A stretch of 64,000 nt of DNA. It comes from Pusillimonas minor (GTDB taxonomy: Bacteria; Pseudomonadota; Gammaproteobacteria; Burkholderiales; Burkholderiaceae_B). Below the pieces are notes generated by a model. That model had not been told where the DNA came from. It searched no databases and saw nothing but the letters and a program-made list of their open reading frames with translations. A program made the translations under genes and the position numbers. This document shows positions 24,162 through 33,320 of the stretch, one piece after another. Every line of letters starts with the position of its first letter. Position 1 is the first letter of the stretch. The DNA is taken from positions 1-64,000 of the forward strand of contig NZ_JACJUU010000002.1 of assembly GCF_014237865.1 (NCBI RefSeq). The letters run 5' to 3'.

Positions 24162-25196
24162 ATGAAAAATATTTCTATCCAGGAAGCGCTGACCCGCTGC
24201 ATTGAGCACCGCGAAATTTTCCACGACGAAATGCTGCACCTGATGCGCATGCTGATGCGCGGCGAGATGTCGCCGCAAATTGCCGCGGCCCTCATCATGG
24301 GGTTGCGCGTCAAAAAAGAAACTATTGGCGAGATTACCGCAGCGGCACAAGTCATGCGCGAGTTTGCACTTAAAGTAGAAACGCCCGACCCCGACGACCT
24401 GCTCGACATGGCAGGGACAGGCGGTGACGGCAGCAACACCTTCAATATTTCTACCGCCGCAATGTTTGTTGCCGCTGCAGCCGGGGTCAAAATTGCCAAG
24501 CACGGGGGCCGAAGCGCCTCTTCGTCGTCAGGCAGTGCCGACGTTGTCGAAGCCCTGGGTGTCAATATCGCCCTGAACCCCGAGCAAATTTCAGAATGTA
24601 TTGCCGAGACCGGTATTGGCTTTATGTTTGCTCCCGCCCACCATGGCGCCATGAAAAATGTCGCGCCCATTCGTAAAGAGCTGGGCGTCAAAACCATTTT
24701 CAATATTCTGGGGCCGCTCACGAACCCGGCCGGCGCCGGCAATCAGCTCATGGGCGTATTCCACCAAGACCTGGTCGGTATCCAGGTCCGCGTCCTTGAA
24801 CGCCTTGGGTCAAAACATGTTCTGGTTATCCATGGCAAAGACGGCATGGACGAGGCCTCTTTAGGCGCCCCCACCCTTATCGGCGAGCTTAAAGACGGCG
24901 AAATCAACGAATACGAGATTCACCCCGAAGACTTTGGCATTACCATGACGTCGAATCGCTCGATCAAAGTTAATAGCCGGGACGAGTCTGCGGCAATGAT
25001 TAAAGAAGCGCTGGGCAACGTAGAAGGCGCCGCGCGTGATATCGTCGGTTTCAATGCTGGGCTGGCGATTTATGCCGGCAACGGTGCCGCCACCATCAAA
25101 GACGCTGTAAAACTGTCTTTCGAACTCATTGCCAGCGGTGCCGCCCTCGACAAACTGAATCAATTCAGCGCATTTACACGGAAATTCCAGTCATGA
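24162..25196 (+). CDS. trpD: Anthranilate phosphoribosyltransferase
   Basis: A 344-residue enzyme joining anthranilate and PRPP. The PRPP loop is [17 protein letters not shown] and the next block [25 protein letters not shown], with [26 protein letters not shown] in the C-terminal lobe. AGGA lies before the ATG. It starts 19 bp after trpG and overlaps trpC by 4 bp. Confidence 0.96.
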   Translation: MKNISIQEALTRCIEHREIFHDEMLHLMRMLMRGEMSPQIAAALIMGLRVKKETIGEITAAAQVMREFALKVETPDPDDLLDMAGTGGDGSNTFNISTAAMFVAAAAGVKIAKHGGRSASSSSGSADVVEALGVNIALNPEQISECIAETGIGFMFAPAHHGAMKNVAPIRKELGVKTIFNILGPLTNPAGAGNQLMGVFHQDLVGIQVRVLERLGSKHVLVIHGKDGMDEASLGAPTLIGELKDGEINEYEIHPEDFGITMTSNRSIKVNSRDESAAMIKEALGNVEGAARDIVGFNAGLAIYAGNGAATIKDAVKLSFELIASGAALDKLNQFSAFTRKFQS

Positions 25197-25981
25197 GTGA
25201 CATCCTTCAAAAAATAATTGATACCAAAAAAACTGAAGTCGCTACCGCCCGCCAAATGCGCAGCGAAGCTGACGTGCTGCGCGAAGCCGAAAGTCGCAAG
25301 GATGTGCGCGGCTTTTTAAGTGCTATGGAAAGCAAAATCCAGCAAGGCAAACCCGCGGTAATTGCAGAAATCAAGAAGGCATCACCCTCTAAAGGCGTGA
25401 TCCGCGAAAACTTCAACCCTGCCGAAATCGCAGCCTCGTACGCAGCACATGGCGCAGCCTGTTTGTCGGTGCTGACCGATGTGCAGTTCTTTCAGGGGTC
25501 TTACGATTATCTGCGCCAAGCCCGGGCTGCGTGCTCGTTGCCGGTGCTGCGCAAAGACTTCATGATCGACCCCTATCAGGTCGCCCATGCTCGCGCGATC
25601 GGGGCCGATTGCATTTTGCTGATTGTTGCAGCGCTAAGCCCGTCGCAACTTAACGAAATGGAAGCGCTGGCGATGTCACTGGGTATGGACGTCCTGGTCG
25701 AAGTGCACGACCGCGACGAACTTGAGGTGGCCCTGCAGATGAAGACACGCCTGCTGGGCATCAACAACCGCAACCTGCGTACCTTCGAGGTGTCATTGCA
25801 AAACACCATCGACATGCTGCCCCTGATCCCTGCAGAAAAACTCGTGGTGACCGAAAGCGCCATTTTGTCGCGAGAAGATGTCGACCTCATGCGCTCGCAT
25901 CACGTCAACGCGTTTCTCGTCGGCGAACGCTTCATGCGCGCCGAAGACCCCGGCCTGGCTTTGAAAGCGCTGTTTTTCTGA
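25193..25981 (+). CDS. trpC: Indole-3-glycerol-phosphate synthase
   Basis: A 262-residue TIM barrel converting CdRP to indole-3-glycerol phosphate. Catalytic blocks are [46 protein letters not shown] and [14 protein letters not shown]. It is a single-function enzyme not fused to TrpF. It overlaps trpD, and its last base pair region overlaps the start of the HIT gene (TGATG). trpF, trpB and trpA are not in the window. Confidence 0.96.
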   Translation: MSDILQKIIDTKKTEVATARQMRSEADVLREAESRKDVRGFLSAMESKIQQGKPAVIAEIKKASPSKGVIRENFNPAEIAASYAAHGAACLSVLTDVQFFQGSYDYLRQARAACSLPVLRKDFMIDPYQVAHARAIGADCILLIVAALSPSQLNEMEALAMSLGMDVLVEVHDRDELEVALQMKTRLLGINNRNLRTFEVSLQNTIDMLPLIPAEKLVVTESAILSREDVDLMRSHHVNAFLVGERFMRAEDPGLALKALFF

Positions 25982-26457
25982 TGAGCGCCAGTCAACAATG
26001 CGCCCTGTGTACCCGCAACCCGCTGGTAGAAATATGGAGCGACGACCGACTGCGGGTGATTGATGCACAAGAGCCCGACTTTCCGGGCTTTACACGCGTG
26101 GTCTGGCATGCCCATGTCACCGAAATGACAGACCTGACCCACGACGAGCGCGAACATTTAATGTCGGTGGTGTGGGTGGTTGAAAGTGTGCTGCGCAACG
26201 AGCTCAGCCCGGTGAAGGTGAACGTGGCACAGCTGGGTAACCAGGTGCCCCACCTGCACTGGCACATCATCCCGCGCTGGCGGCTCGACAGCCGGTTTCC
26301 TGACGCCATCTGGGCCCCAGCCCGCGAACGCACCCCTGAACAAAACCTGGCCTGGGACGTGTTTCAGGAACAACAACTGAACCTGATGGCCGACTACCAT
26401 CACGCCTTGCGCAACGCACTGGCACAATTGCCCGCGTATCGCCCTGCATCAACGTAA
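25981..26457 (+). CDS. HIT family protein
   Basis: A 158-residue histidine-triad nucleotide-binding protein. The triad HLHWH is in GNQVPHLHWHIIPRW near residue 95, and the N-terminus carries a CALC pair that may bind metal. HIT proteins hydrolyse or transfer nucleoside phosphates; the substrate here is unknown. It is coupled by TGATG and TAATG overlaps to trpC and ung, so it is in the trp transcript. Confidence 0.85.
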   Translation: MSASQQCALCTRNPLVEIWSDDRLRVIDAQEPDFPGFTRVVWHAHVTEMTDLTHDEREHLMSVVWVVESVLRNELSPVKVNVAQLGNQVPHLHWHIIPRWRLDSRFPDAIWAPARERTPEQNLAWDVFQEQQLNLMADYHHALRNALAQLPAYRPAST

Positions 26458-27179
26458 TGTCGGCCCCCTACCTCGACAACCGGTACACGGGCCCGCTATC
26501 GCCGCACATTGCCGGGCTGCCGGCGGCCTGGCGCAGCGTGTTGGCGCAAGCCGACGTTGCCGCTGCATTGGCGGGCCTGGACACCTATTTAAACGAACGC
26601 CTGGCGGCCAACACAGCGATATTTCCTGCGCAGCCGTTCAGGGCATTGCAAGGGCTTACTCCGGACGATGTGCAGGTGGTTATTTTGGGGCAAGACCCTT
26701 ACCACGGCCCCGGGCAGGCGCATGGCCTGGCCTTCAGTGTGCCCGAGCAATGCCCCTGCCCACCCAGCTTACGTAATATTTTTACCGAACTGCAGCTTGA
26801 GTTTCCCGACCGCCTGACACTTCAGTCGCACGACCTGAGCCGATGGGCGCAACAAGGTGTGCTGTTACTGAACACTGTCTTGACGGTAGCGTCGGGCAAG
26901 CCGGCATCGCATGCCCGACGAGGGTGGGAAACCGTTACCGATGCGCTGATCAGCCGCGTAGCGCAGGGCACGCAACCCAAAGTGTTTATGTTGTGGGGCA
27001 ACCATGCCCAGCAAAAACGCAGCCTGATCCCCGATAACCCACACAACCTGGTGCTTTGCGCCAACCACCCGTCGCCGCTGTCGGCGCGCCGCCCACCCGT
27101 ACCGTTTATAGGGTGTGGGCATTTCGCCACGACCAACGCATGGCTGGCCGAACACGGCCAAACGCCCATTAACTGGTAA
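26457..27179 (+). CDS. ung: Uracil-DNA glycosylase (family 1)
   Basis: A 240-residue base-excision repair enzyme removing uracil from DNA. The catalytic water-activating loop GQDPYHGPGQAHGLAFSV and the minor-groove leucine loop HPSPLSARRP are intact, with PPSLRNIFTEL between them. It starts within the HIT stop codon (TAATG), making it the last gene of this transcript. Confidence 0.95.
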   Translation: MSAPYLDNRYTGPLSPHIAGLPAAWRSVLAQADVAAALAGLDTYLNERLAANTAIFPAQPFRALQGLTPDDVQVVILGQDPYHGPGQAHGLAFSVPEQCPCPPSLRNIFTELQLEFPDRLTLQSHDLSRWAQQGVLLLNTVLTVASGKPASHARRGWETVTDALISRVAQGTQPKVFMLWGNHAQQKRSLIPDNPHNLVLCANHPSPLSARRPPVPFIGCGHFATTNAWLAEHGQTPINW

Positions 27180-27547
27180 CCAACGGCCTACCTGATGCAC
27201 CGTTTAATGCCATGACAAACCCGTGTGTCGTTGCACAACATGACGATTGCGTTACAAATTAGTACTTTCCCTAATGTTGCTCAGCGGTCTATACTCCGGG
27301 CACTGCATTAAAACGCGTCGACATTTTTATACAACCCACGGGTTGTGTGCCAGCAGTTGACTGATTCGTCAGCACCCATGTCGGACGCCATCGCTCCCTG
27401 ACCCCCAAGCCTTTCCCGTTGCGGTTTGCCTTGCAAACCCGCTGCACTCCAGGTTGATTGGTCGGCACGATGCTTTCAATCAACCGGCCAATGGGTCATT
27501 TTGAACCCAGGCCAGTGTATGCCGTAAACAACGGCAAAGGAATACGC
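27180..27547 (+). other. Long untranslated leader upstream of the RhlE-type helicase
   Basis: No gene is supported in this 368-bp gap. A -10-like TATACT at 27289-27294 has no strong -35. If used, the helicase transcript would have a leader of about 240 bases. Two hairpins lie within it: ACAACCC/GGGTTGT at 27331-27346, and GGTTTGC/GCAAACC with a 3-base loop at 27423-27439. Long structured leaders are common on cold-induced helicase mRNAs; a role here is inferred. Confidence 0.5.
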
Positions 27548-29299
27548 ATGTCTTTTGAGAACCTGGGTCTCGTCCCTACCCTATTGTCTGCCGTCAGCAA
27601 AGCCGGTTTTACCACCCCTACGTCGGTGCAAGCCGCCGCTGTGCCCAAAGCCCTCGAAGGCCACGACCTGATGGTGTCGGCACAAACCGGTAGCGGTAAA
27701 ACCGCCGCGTTCATGCTGCCCGCCCTGAACCGCATTGCGCAAATGCCCGCCAACGCCGGCACAGGCGTTCAGGTACTGGTCTTGACCCCTACCCGCGAAC
27801 TGGCCATGCAAGTGGCCGACGCCACCAAAATTTACGGCGCCCACATTAAAGATCTGCGCACAGCTGTCGTTGTGGGCGGCATGCCTTACGGCGCCCAGCT
27901 TAAAGCCTTGTCGCGTCGCGTCGATGTCCTGGTTGCCACGCCGGGTCGCCTGATCGATCACCTTCAGGCACGCCGCGTCAATTTGTCGACCGTACACACA
28001 TTGGTGCTCGACGAAGCCGACCGCATGCTGGACATGGGCTTTATTGAAGACATTGAAACCATTGTGGCCAGCACACCAGCCGATCGCCAGACGTTGTTGT
28101 TCTCGGCGACGCTGGACGGCTCAATTGCCCGCCTGGCCGGCAAAATGATGCGCGAGCCGCTTCGTATCGAAGTGTCGGGCCACAAAGAAAAGCACAGCAA
28201 CATTACGCAAAGCCTGCTTTATGCAGACGACAACAACCACAAACTGCGTTTGCTCGACCACCTGCTGCGCGACGCCAACCTTGACCAAGCCATTGTATTT
28301 ACGGCAACCAAACGCGGCGCCGATGACCTGGCCATCCGTCTGTCTGATCAGGGCTTCCAGGCCGGCGCCTTGCATGGCGACATGAACCAGCGCCAGCGCA
28401 CACGCACGCTGGGCCTGCTGCAAAAACGCAAACTGCGTATTCTGGTCGCCACCGACGTCGCTGCCCGTGGTATCGACGTTCAGGGCATCAGCCACGCCAT
28501 CAACTACGACTTGCCCATGCAGCCCGAAGATTACACGCACCGTATTGGTCGTACGGGCCGTGCCGGCAACAATGGTTTGGCTTTTACGCTGGCTACCCAT
28601 GCCGAACGTCACAAAATCCGTCGTATCGAGCACTTCATTGGTCAGCCTATCCCTTCAGATGTCATTGAAGGTCTGGAACCCAAGAAGACTGTGCGCCCCA
28701 CCTACACCGATCGCAAGCCCGGCGGCAAAAAGCCTTACGGCGCACGCGGCGGTTTTGGCGGCGGCAAGCCCGGCTACGGTAAACCCGAGGGCCGCTACGG
28801 CGACAAGCCTTCGTATGGCAAGCCCGAAGGCCGTTTCGGTGACAAACCTGCCTACGAACGTTCAGAAGGCCGCTTTGGCGACAAGCCCTCGTTTGGCAAG
28901 CCAGAAGGCCGATTCTCCGACAAACCTTCGTTCGGCAAGCCTGAAGGTCGTTTTGGCGACAAGCCTGCTTTCGGTAAACCCGAAGGGCGCTACGGCGACA
29001 AGCCGTCGTATGGCAAACCCGAAGGCCGTTTCGGCGACAAGCCTTCGTTCGGCAAGCCCGAAGGTCGTGCTGCGTACAGCAAACCCGAAGGCCGCTTTGG
29101 CGACAAGCCGGCTTTTGAAGGCCGCGCCCCGGCGTATCGCGACCAGGATGCCGGCGCGCACCGTGGCCACTTTGGCGGCTCGAAGCGCCACGACGGCCCA
29201 GCCGCAGCAACTGATCGCCCTGCCCGCCCCCGCCCCAGCTTCAAAAAGCCTGCGGGTGCCAAGACAGGCGCAACCAGCCGTCCTTCGCGCTTTGCATAA
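27548..29299 (+). CDS. rhlE: RhlE-type DEAD-box RNA helicase with repeat tail
   Basis: A 583-residue ATP-dependent RNA helicase. ATG at 27548 follows AAAGGA and starts SFENLGLVPTLLSAV. Motifs in order: Q motif, AQTGSGKT (I), PTRELAMQV (Ia), VATPGRL (Ib), DEADRML (II), SATLDG (III), TATKRGADDLA (IV), ATDVAARGID (V) and HRIGRTGRAG (VI). The C-terminus is a basic, disordered tail with nine copies of a 13-residue unit. It probably assists ribosome assembly or RNA decay, with the tail binding RNA. It is convergent with a LysR gene across a strong hairpin. Confidence 0.92.
   Translation: MSFENLGLVPTLLSAVSKAGFTTPTSVQAAAVPKALEGHDLMVSAQTGSGKTAAFMLPALNRIAQMPANAGTGVQVLVLTPTRELAMQVADATKIYGAHIKDLRTAVVVGGMPYGAQLKALSRRVDVLVATPGRLIDHLQARRVNLSTVHTLVLDEADRMLDMGFIEDIETIVASTPADRQTLLFSATLDGSIARLAGKMMREPLRIEVSGHKEKHSNITQSLLYADDNNHKLRLLDHLLRDANLDQAIVFTATKRGADDLAIRLSDQGFQAGALHGDMNQRQRTRTLGLLQKRKLRILVATDVAARGIDVQGISHAINYDLPMQPEDYTHRIGRTGRAGNNGLAFTLATHAERHKIRRIEHFIGQPIPSDVIEGLEPKKTVRPTYTDRKPGGKKPYGARGGFGGGKPGYGKPEGRYGDKPSYGKPEGRFGDKPAYERSEGRFGDKPSFGKPEGRFSDKPSFGKPEGRFGDKPAFGKPEGRYGDKPSYGKPEGRFGDKPSFGKPEGRAAYSKPEGRFGDKPAFEGRAPAYRDQDAGAHRGHFGGSKRHDGPAAATDRPARPRPSFKKPAGAKTGATSRPSRFA
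28775..29113 (+). repeat. Tandem 39-bp coding repeat (13-residue unit) in the helicase tail
   Basis: Eight full units and one shortened 27-bp unit (the eighth) encode variants of Y/F-GKPEGR-Y/F-GDKPS/A. The array is 339 bp long and entirely in frame. Units differ mainly at aromatic positions (Tyr or Phe) and the final Ser or Ala. It is a protein repeat and not CRISPR, as there are no spacers. Copy number probably varies between strains. Confidence 0.9.
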
Positions 29300-29340
29300 A
29301 ACAGAATAGTGCGGGGAACACCCCCGCGCCGTCTGCAACA

Positions 29341-29384
29341 AGACGCCCTGCAACCCTGGTTTTAGCCAGAATTGCAGGGCGTCT
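29341..29384. terminator. Strong hairpin between convergent rhlE and LysR genes
   Basis: AGACGCCCTGCAA (29341-29353) and TTGCAGGGCGTCT (29372-29384) are perfect 13-base inverted arms around an 18-base loop. It lies 41 bp after rhlE and abuts the LysR stop codon, so it can terminate transcripts from both sides. The T-run is poor on both strands. Confidence 0.65.
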
Positions 29385-29386
29385 TG

Positions 29387-30283
29387 TTATTGCAGCACCG
29401 GACAGCGTGCCGTGACGGTTTCTTGCAAAAGCTGCGCCAGCAAGGCAGTGGCGGGGCCGATACGATCGGGGTGCCCGTAGATAAGAAACAAGGCCCCAAA
29501 GCGGCGCTGGTAGGGCCCCAGAGCCAACGGCACCAGCACCCCGGCGTCGATATCGGGCTGCACAATGTGGGTGGGCAACCAGGCAAAGGCCAGGCCACCC
29601 ACTACCATGGCCCGCGACGCCGGAAAGCCGCTTACTGTCCACCGATGCGAAGACCCCAGCCAGCCTTCGTTTCGCGGCTGCTTCATGCCCGAATCGCGCA
29701 CCACCACATGCAAATGACTTTTCAGGTCGTGCTCGGTCAGCATCCGCCCCAACTGATGCAAGGGGTGGTCAAAGCGGGCCACCGCTACAAACTCGATGTC
29801 GCATAGCTTCTGTCCCAGCCGACCGACAGGCACATGCGCCGAAATCGCAATATCGGCCTGTTGTTCCATTACGGCGTCTTCGGCACCCGACAAAACGACT
29901 TCGGTGAGCTGAACGCGGGTTGCCGGCGCACGGCCATTGAACTGGTGCATGGTTTCGACCAATGCTTGCGTGGGAAATGCCGCATCCACCACCAGCTTGA
30001 GCGTGGTCTCCCACCCTTCACCGATGCGCTGCGCAAGAGTTTCGATGCCGTTGGCTTCTGACAGCAAGCTTTGCGCGTATTCGAGCAATACCCTGCCTGC
30101 CTCGGTGAGTTCGGCCTTACGCCCCTGAACTTCAAGCAGCACAACACCCAGCTGTTCTTGCAGCTTCCCCACCAGATAACTGACCGATGACTGACTGCGA
30201 TGAAGCCGTTCGGCCGCCTGCGCATAGCCGCCATATTCGACCACCGCCTGAAAGGCCCGCCATTGCTCTAGCGTTGTTTTCAT
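29387..30283 (-). CDS. LysR-type regulator divergent from pirin
   Basis: A 298-residue LysR protein. Its winged helix is YAQAAERLHRSQSSVSYLVGKLQ, followed by an effector-binding domain (LKLVVDAAFPTQALVETMHQF, DIAISAHVPVG). It faces the pirin and wrbA genes across about 120 bp, an arrangement common in Burkholderiales, so it probably controls them. The effector is unknown; an electrophile or quinone signal would suit the targets. Confidence 0.85.
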   Translation of the reverse strand: MKTTLEQWRAFQAVVEYGGYAQAAERLHRSQSSVSYLVGKLQEQLGVVLLEVQGRKAELTEAGRVLLEYAQSLLSEANGIETLAQRIGEGWETTLKLVVDAAFPTQALVETMHQFNGRAPATRVQLTEVVLSGAEDAVMEQQADIAISAHVPVGRLGQKLCDIEFVAVARFDHPLHQLGRMLTEHDLKSHLHVVVRDSGMKQPRNEGWLGSSHRWTVSGFPASRAMVVGGLAFAWLPTHIVQPDIDAGVLVPLALGPYQRRFGALFLIYGHPDRIGPATALLAQLLQETVTARCPVLQ

Positions 30284-30305
30284 CCACCCGCCTTTATATC
30301 TAAAA

Positions 30306-30327
30306 ATTCGATTATTTTTATCGTAAT
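30306..30327. promoter_or_regulatory. Candidate LysR operator between LysR and pirin genes
   Basis: CGAT (30309-30312), a 7-base A/T spacer and ATCG (30320-30323) form a T-N11-A-type palindrome in an A/T-rich divergent promoter. This is the usual LysR binding-site shape. The assignment rests on shape and position only. Confidence 0.35.
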
Positions 30328-30403
30328 TTAGCGATTTTTTATCTACTCATTTGACCATAAAATGGCCATAACGTCACTCAACGACACAAGCCCGGAGGCC
30401 GAA

Positions 30404-31102
30404 ATGATCGAAATTCGCAAAGCTGAAGACCGCGGCCACGCCAACCACGGCTGGCTCAACAGCCACCACACATTCTCGTTCGCCAACTACTACGACCCCG
30501 ATCAAATGGGCTGGAGCGCACTGCGTGTCATCAACGACGACACCGTCGCGCCTGCTCAGGGCTTTGGCGCGCACGGCCATCGCAACATGGAAATTTTTTC
30601 GTACGTGCTTGAAGGCGCTTTGGCTCACAAAGACTCTTTGGGATCGGGTTCGGTTTTACGTCCTGGCGACGTTCAACTGATGAGCGCTGGCACGGGTATT
30701 CGGCATAGCGAATTCAATGGCTCGCAAGAGGCGCCCACTCATTTTCTGCAAATCTGGATCACGCCAAATGAAACAGAAACTGCGCCAGGCTACCAGGAAC
30801 GCTTTTTTACAGAAGATGAAAAGCGTGGGCAGCTTCGCTTGTTGGTCTCGCCAGCGGGTGAAGACGACGCTTTGAAAATACGTCAGGACGCACGCATTTA
30901 TGCGGCCTTGCTTGACGACAACGACGCCATAACGAAGCCTATCGACCCTGCGCGGCACGGTTACGTGCATGTCGCCAAAGGTAAGGTCACGCTAAACGGC
31001 CATGCCTTGAAAGCTGGCGACGGCGCCCGGATTTTGGGCGAATCGACGCTAACTCTGGCTAACGGGGACGATGCCGAAGTCCTGGTCTTTGACCTTCCTT
31101 GA
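30404..31102 (+). CDS. Pirin family protein (bicupin)
   Basis: A 232-residue bicupin. ATG at 30404 follows GGAGG by 5 bases and matches the family length. It begins IEIRKAEDRGHANHGWLNSHHTFSF. Metal-binding His residues are in GFGAHGHRNMEI and GIRHSEFN, the first cupin. Bacterial pirins of this type can cleave quercetin or act in redox sensing. It precedes wrbA by 72 bp, and both are likely part of a quinone or electrophile response. Confidence 0.87.
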   Translation: MIEIRKAEDRGHANHGWLNSHHTFSFANYYDPDQMGWSALRVINDDTVAPAQGFGAHGHRNMEIFSYVLEGALAHKDSLGSGSVLRPGDVQLMSAGTGIRHSEFNGSQEAPTHFLQIWITPNETETAPGYQERFFTEDEKRGQLRLLVSPAGEDDALKIRQDARIYAALLDDNDAITKPIDPARHGYVHVAKGKVTLNGHALKAGDGARILGESTLTLANGDDAEVLVFDLP

Positions 31103-31174
31103 ACACCAAACCGCATGGCCTGACCTTGCTACCGCAACAACATCAACCCCAGTTTCTTTATAAGGAAATTTCAC

Positions 31175-31813
31175 ATGTCTAAAGTATTGGTGCTGTACTA
31201 CTCGGCCTATGGCCATATTGAAACCCTGGCAAACGCCGTCGCCGAAGGCGCTCGGACGGTTGCCGGCACTCAGGTCGACGTCAAACGCGTACCCGAGCTG
31301 GTGCCCGAAGACGTAGCACGCAACAACCACTTTAAGGTGGACCAGGTCGCGCCCGTCGCCTCGCCGGCCGAACTGGCGGACTATGACGCCATTATTTTCG
31401 GCACGCCGACCCGTTTCGGCATGATGTCCTCGCAGATGAAAAACTTCCTGGATCAGACCGGCGGCCTGTGGGCACAAGGCAAGCTGATCGGAAAAGTTGG
31501 CAGCGTGTTCACATCGACCGCCACTCAACATGGCGGCCAAGAGGCCACACTGCTATCCTTCCATACCGTGCTTTTGCATCACGGCATGGCAGTAGTTGGC
31601 CTGCCCTACTCATTCCAAGGCCAAACCCTCAATGACCAGGTCAATGGCGGCACACCCTATGGGGCGTCTACAATTGCCAACGGCGACGGCAGCCGCCAGC
31701 CCAGCACGGTTGAGCTTGACGGCGCCCGCTTCCAGGGCCGCCACGTGGCCGAAATGGCTCTGGCGCAAAAGCTGGGTCGTGAAGCGATGCAAAGTGCCGC
31801 CGAATCGGCCTGA
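31175..31813 (+). CDS. wrbA: NAD(P)H:quinone oxidoreductase, WrbA type
   Basis: A 212-residue flavodoxin-like FMN enzyme reducing quinones by two electrons. Its FMN phosphate loop is [21 protein letters not shown], with [24 protein letters not shown] and [18 protein letters not shown], all WrbA blocks. AAGGAA precedes the ATG. It is probably expressed with pirin. Confidence 0.92.
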   Translation: MSKVLVLYYSAYGHIETLANAVAEGARTVAGTQVDVKRVPELVPEDVARNNHFKVDQVAPVASPAELADYDAIIFGTPTRFGMMSSQMKNFLDQTGGLWAQGKLIGKVGSVFTSTATQHGGQEATLLSFHTVLLHHGMAVVGLPYSFQGQTLNDQVNGGTPYGASTIANGDGSRQPSTVELDGARFQGRHVAEMALAQKLGREAMQSAAESA

Positions 31814-31821
31814 TCGACCTG

Positions 31822-31856
31822 CCGATTTTACGCGTACGGTTTACGCGTAAAATCGG
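31822..31856 (+). repeat. 15-bp perfect inverted repeat before the methyltransferase start
   Basis: CCGATTTTACGCGTA (31822-31836) and TACGCGTAAAATCGG (31842-31856) flank 5 bases. The second arm ends 5 bases before the ATG at 31862, so in RNA the stem would occupy the ribosome-binding region. No T-run follows. It may terminate the wrbA transcript, bind a regulator, or gate translation of the next gene. Confidence 0.7.
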
Positions 31857-31861
31857 GCCCT

Positions 31862-33274
31862 ATGAAGCAACTGGCCACCAAACCCGTTTTCCTGTCGCTG
31901 CTGCTGGCAATCATTCTTTGGTTCATTCTCGACAACTTCGTTGTCGCAGCGGCCATCGGCTTGCTCGCGGGTTTTCTGGTCTCTATGCTGTACTCGTTGC
32001 ACGTGTTAAAGCGGCAAGGGCCGCCCACGGGCGCTGCCGTACCCAACAACACAACCCCCGCGCCCTTACCTCCCGTGCCAACACAATCAAAAGCACAAAC
32101 ACCAACGCCCCAATCCTCGATGTCGTCAGCGCTTCCCGAACCAGACCCCATTGCCGCAGAGCACAGCGCGGCCCTGCACCGGCACCTCGAAGCGCAAATC
32201 AAGTCGGCGTCTAACGCATTTTTACCTTTTGACCAATGGATGCAGTTGGCGCTCTATGCCCCCGGGCTGGGCTATTACGCTGCAGGCGCTGAAAAATTTG
32301 GCAGCAGCCAACCGGTAGGCGACTTCACCACTGCGCCCGAGCTTACGCCGTTATTCGGCCAGACGCTGGCGCGACAAGTCGCCCAGGTATTGCAGCAAAC
32401 AAACACAACGCATGTGCTTGAATTCGGCGCTGGGTCAGGTGCGCTGGCGGCATCGATCATCCCCGCATTGCAACAGTTGGGCATACAGCCCACCTACACC
32501 ATCATCGAGGTCTCGGCCGACCTGAAAGCGCGACAGCAAGCTCGCCTTGCCAACACGGGCGCCAACGTAGTCTGGCTAAGCCAGCTCCCCGAGGCGTTCG
32601 AGGGTTGCGTTATTGCCAACGAAGTCATGGACGCCATGCCGGTCACCCTGTTTCAGTGGGACGATGACGGGAAGCTGCAGGAAATGGGCGTCACGTATAC
32701 CAACGGCTTCTGCTGGGCCTCGCGGGCGGCATCACCCCGCTTGCAGAAGCTGGTAGGCAGCCGCATGCCGGCGTTGCCGGGTTACCGCTCTGAAGTCAAC
32801 GTGCAGGCAGAGGCTTGGGTAGCCGGGATGGGCGACTGGCTGCATAAAGGGGCCGCGCTGCTCATTGACTACGGTTTCCCTCGGCACGAGTACTACCACC
32901 CGCAACGGGCGGAGGGCACGCTGATGTGCCATTACCGGCATCAGGCACATGCCAACCCGTTTTTATACCCGGGCCTGCAAGACATCACCGCCCACGTCGA
33001 CTTTACCGCCATGGCCGACGCAGCGCTGGAAGGCGGGCTTGACGTCCTGGGTTATACCTCGCAGGCCCGCTTCCTGATCAATGCCGGGTTGCCCGCGCTA
33101 ATTGCCGACATCGACCCGGCCGACCCGGTGGCGCACGCACGCCAAATGGGGCCTGTACAAAAGTTGCTGTCGGAAGCCGAGATGGGCGAACTGTTCAAGG
33201 TGCTGGCGATTGGTAAAGACATCGACGGCCCCCTGCTTGGCTTTATGCAAGGCGACCGTCGCGACCGGCTCTGA
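31862..33274 (+). CDS. MidA/NDUFAF7-like SAM-dependent methyltransferase with N-terminal membrane segments
   Basis: A 470-residue protein. Residues 87-470 read as the MidA family (DUF185): LPFDQWMQLALYAPGLGYYAAG, the SAM loop VLEFGAGSGALAASI, the acidic VIANEVMDAMPVTLFQ and LLIDYGFPRHEYYHPQRAEGTL. Residues 9-48 form one or two hydrophobic helices, followed by a Pro/Thr-rich linker. The family normally begins near Met87 (32120), but neither start has a good ribosome site, so the anchor may or may not be translated. Mitochondrial homologues methylate an Arg of complex I. The bacterial substrate is not settled. Confidence 0.8.
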   Translation: MKQLATKPVFLSLLLAIILWFILDNFVVAAAIGLLAGFLVSMLYSLHVLKRQGPPTGAAVPNNTTPAPLPPVPTQSKAQTPTPQSSMSSALPEPDPIAAEHSAALHRHLEAQIKSASNAFLPFDQWMQLALYAPGLGYYAAGAEKFGSSQPVGDFTTAPELTPLFGQTLARQVAQVLQQTNTTHVLEFGAGSGALAASIIPALQQLGIQPTYTIIEVSADLKARQQARLANTGANVVWLSQLPEAFEGCVIANEVMDAMPVTLFQWDDDGKLQEMGVTYTNGFCWASRAASPRLQKLVGSRMPALPGYRSEVNVQAEAWVAGMGDWLHKGAALLIDYGFPRHEYYHPQRAEGTLMCHYRHQAHANPFLYPGLQDITAHVDFTAMADAALEGGLDVLGYTSQARFLINAGLPALIADIDPADPVAHARQMGPVQKLLSEAEMGELFKVLAIGKDIDGPLLGFMQGDRRDRL

Positions 33275-33320
33275 CTTGCCGGCCGAGAATACCGCATCGC
33301 CTTGACATCGGCCTCTGTGG

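Noticed and set aside
28775-29113. CRISPR array
   Set aside because: Units are contiguous, in frame and without spacers; they encode the helicase tail.
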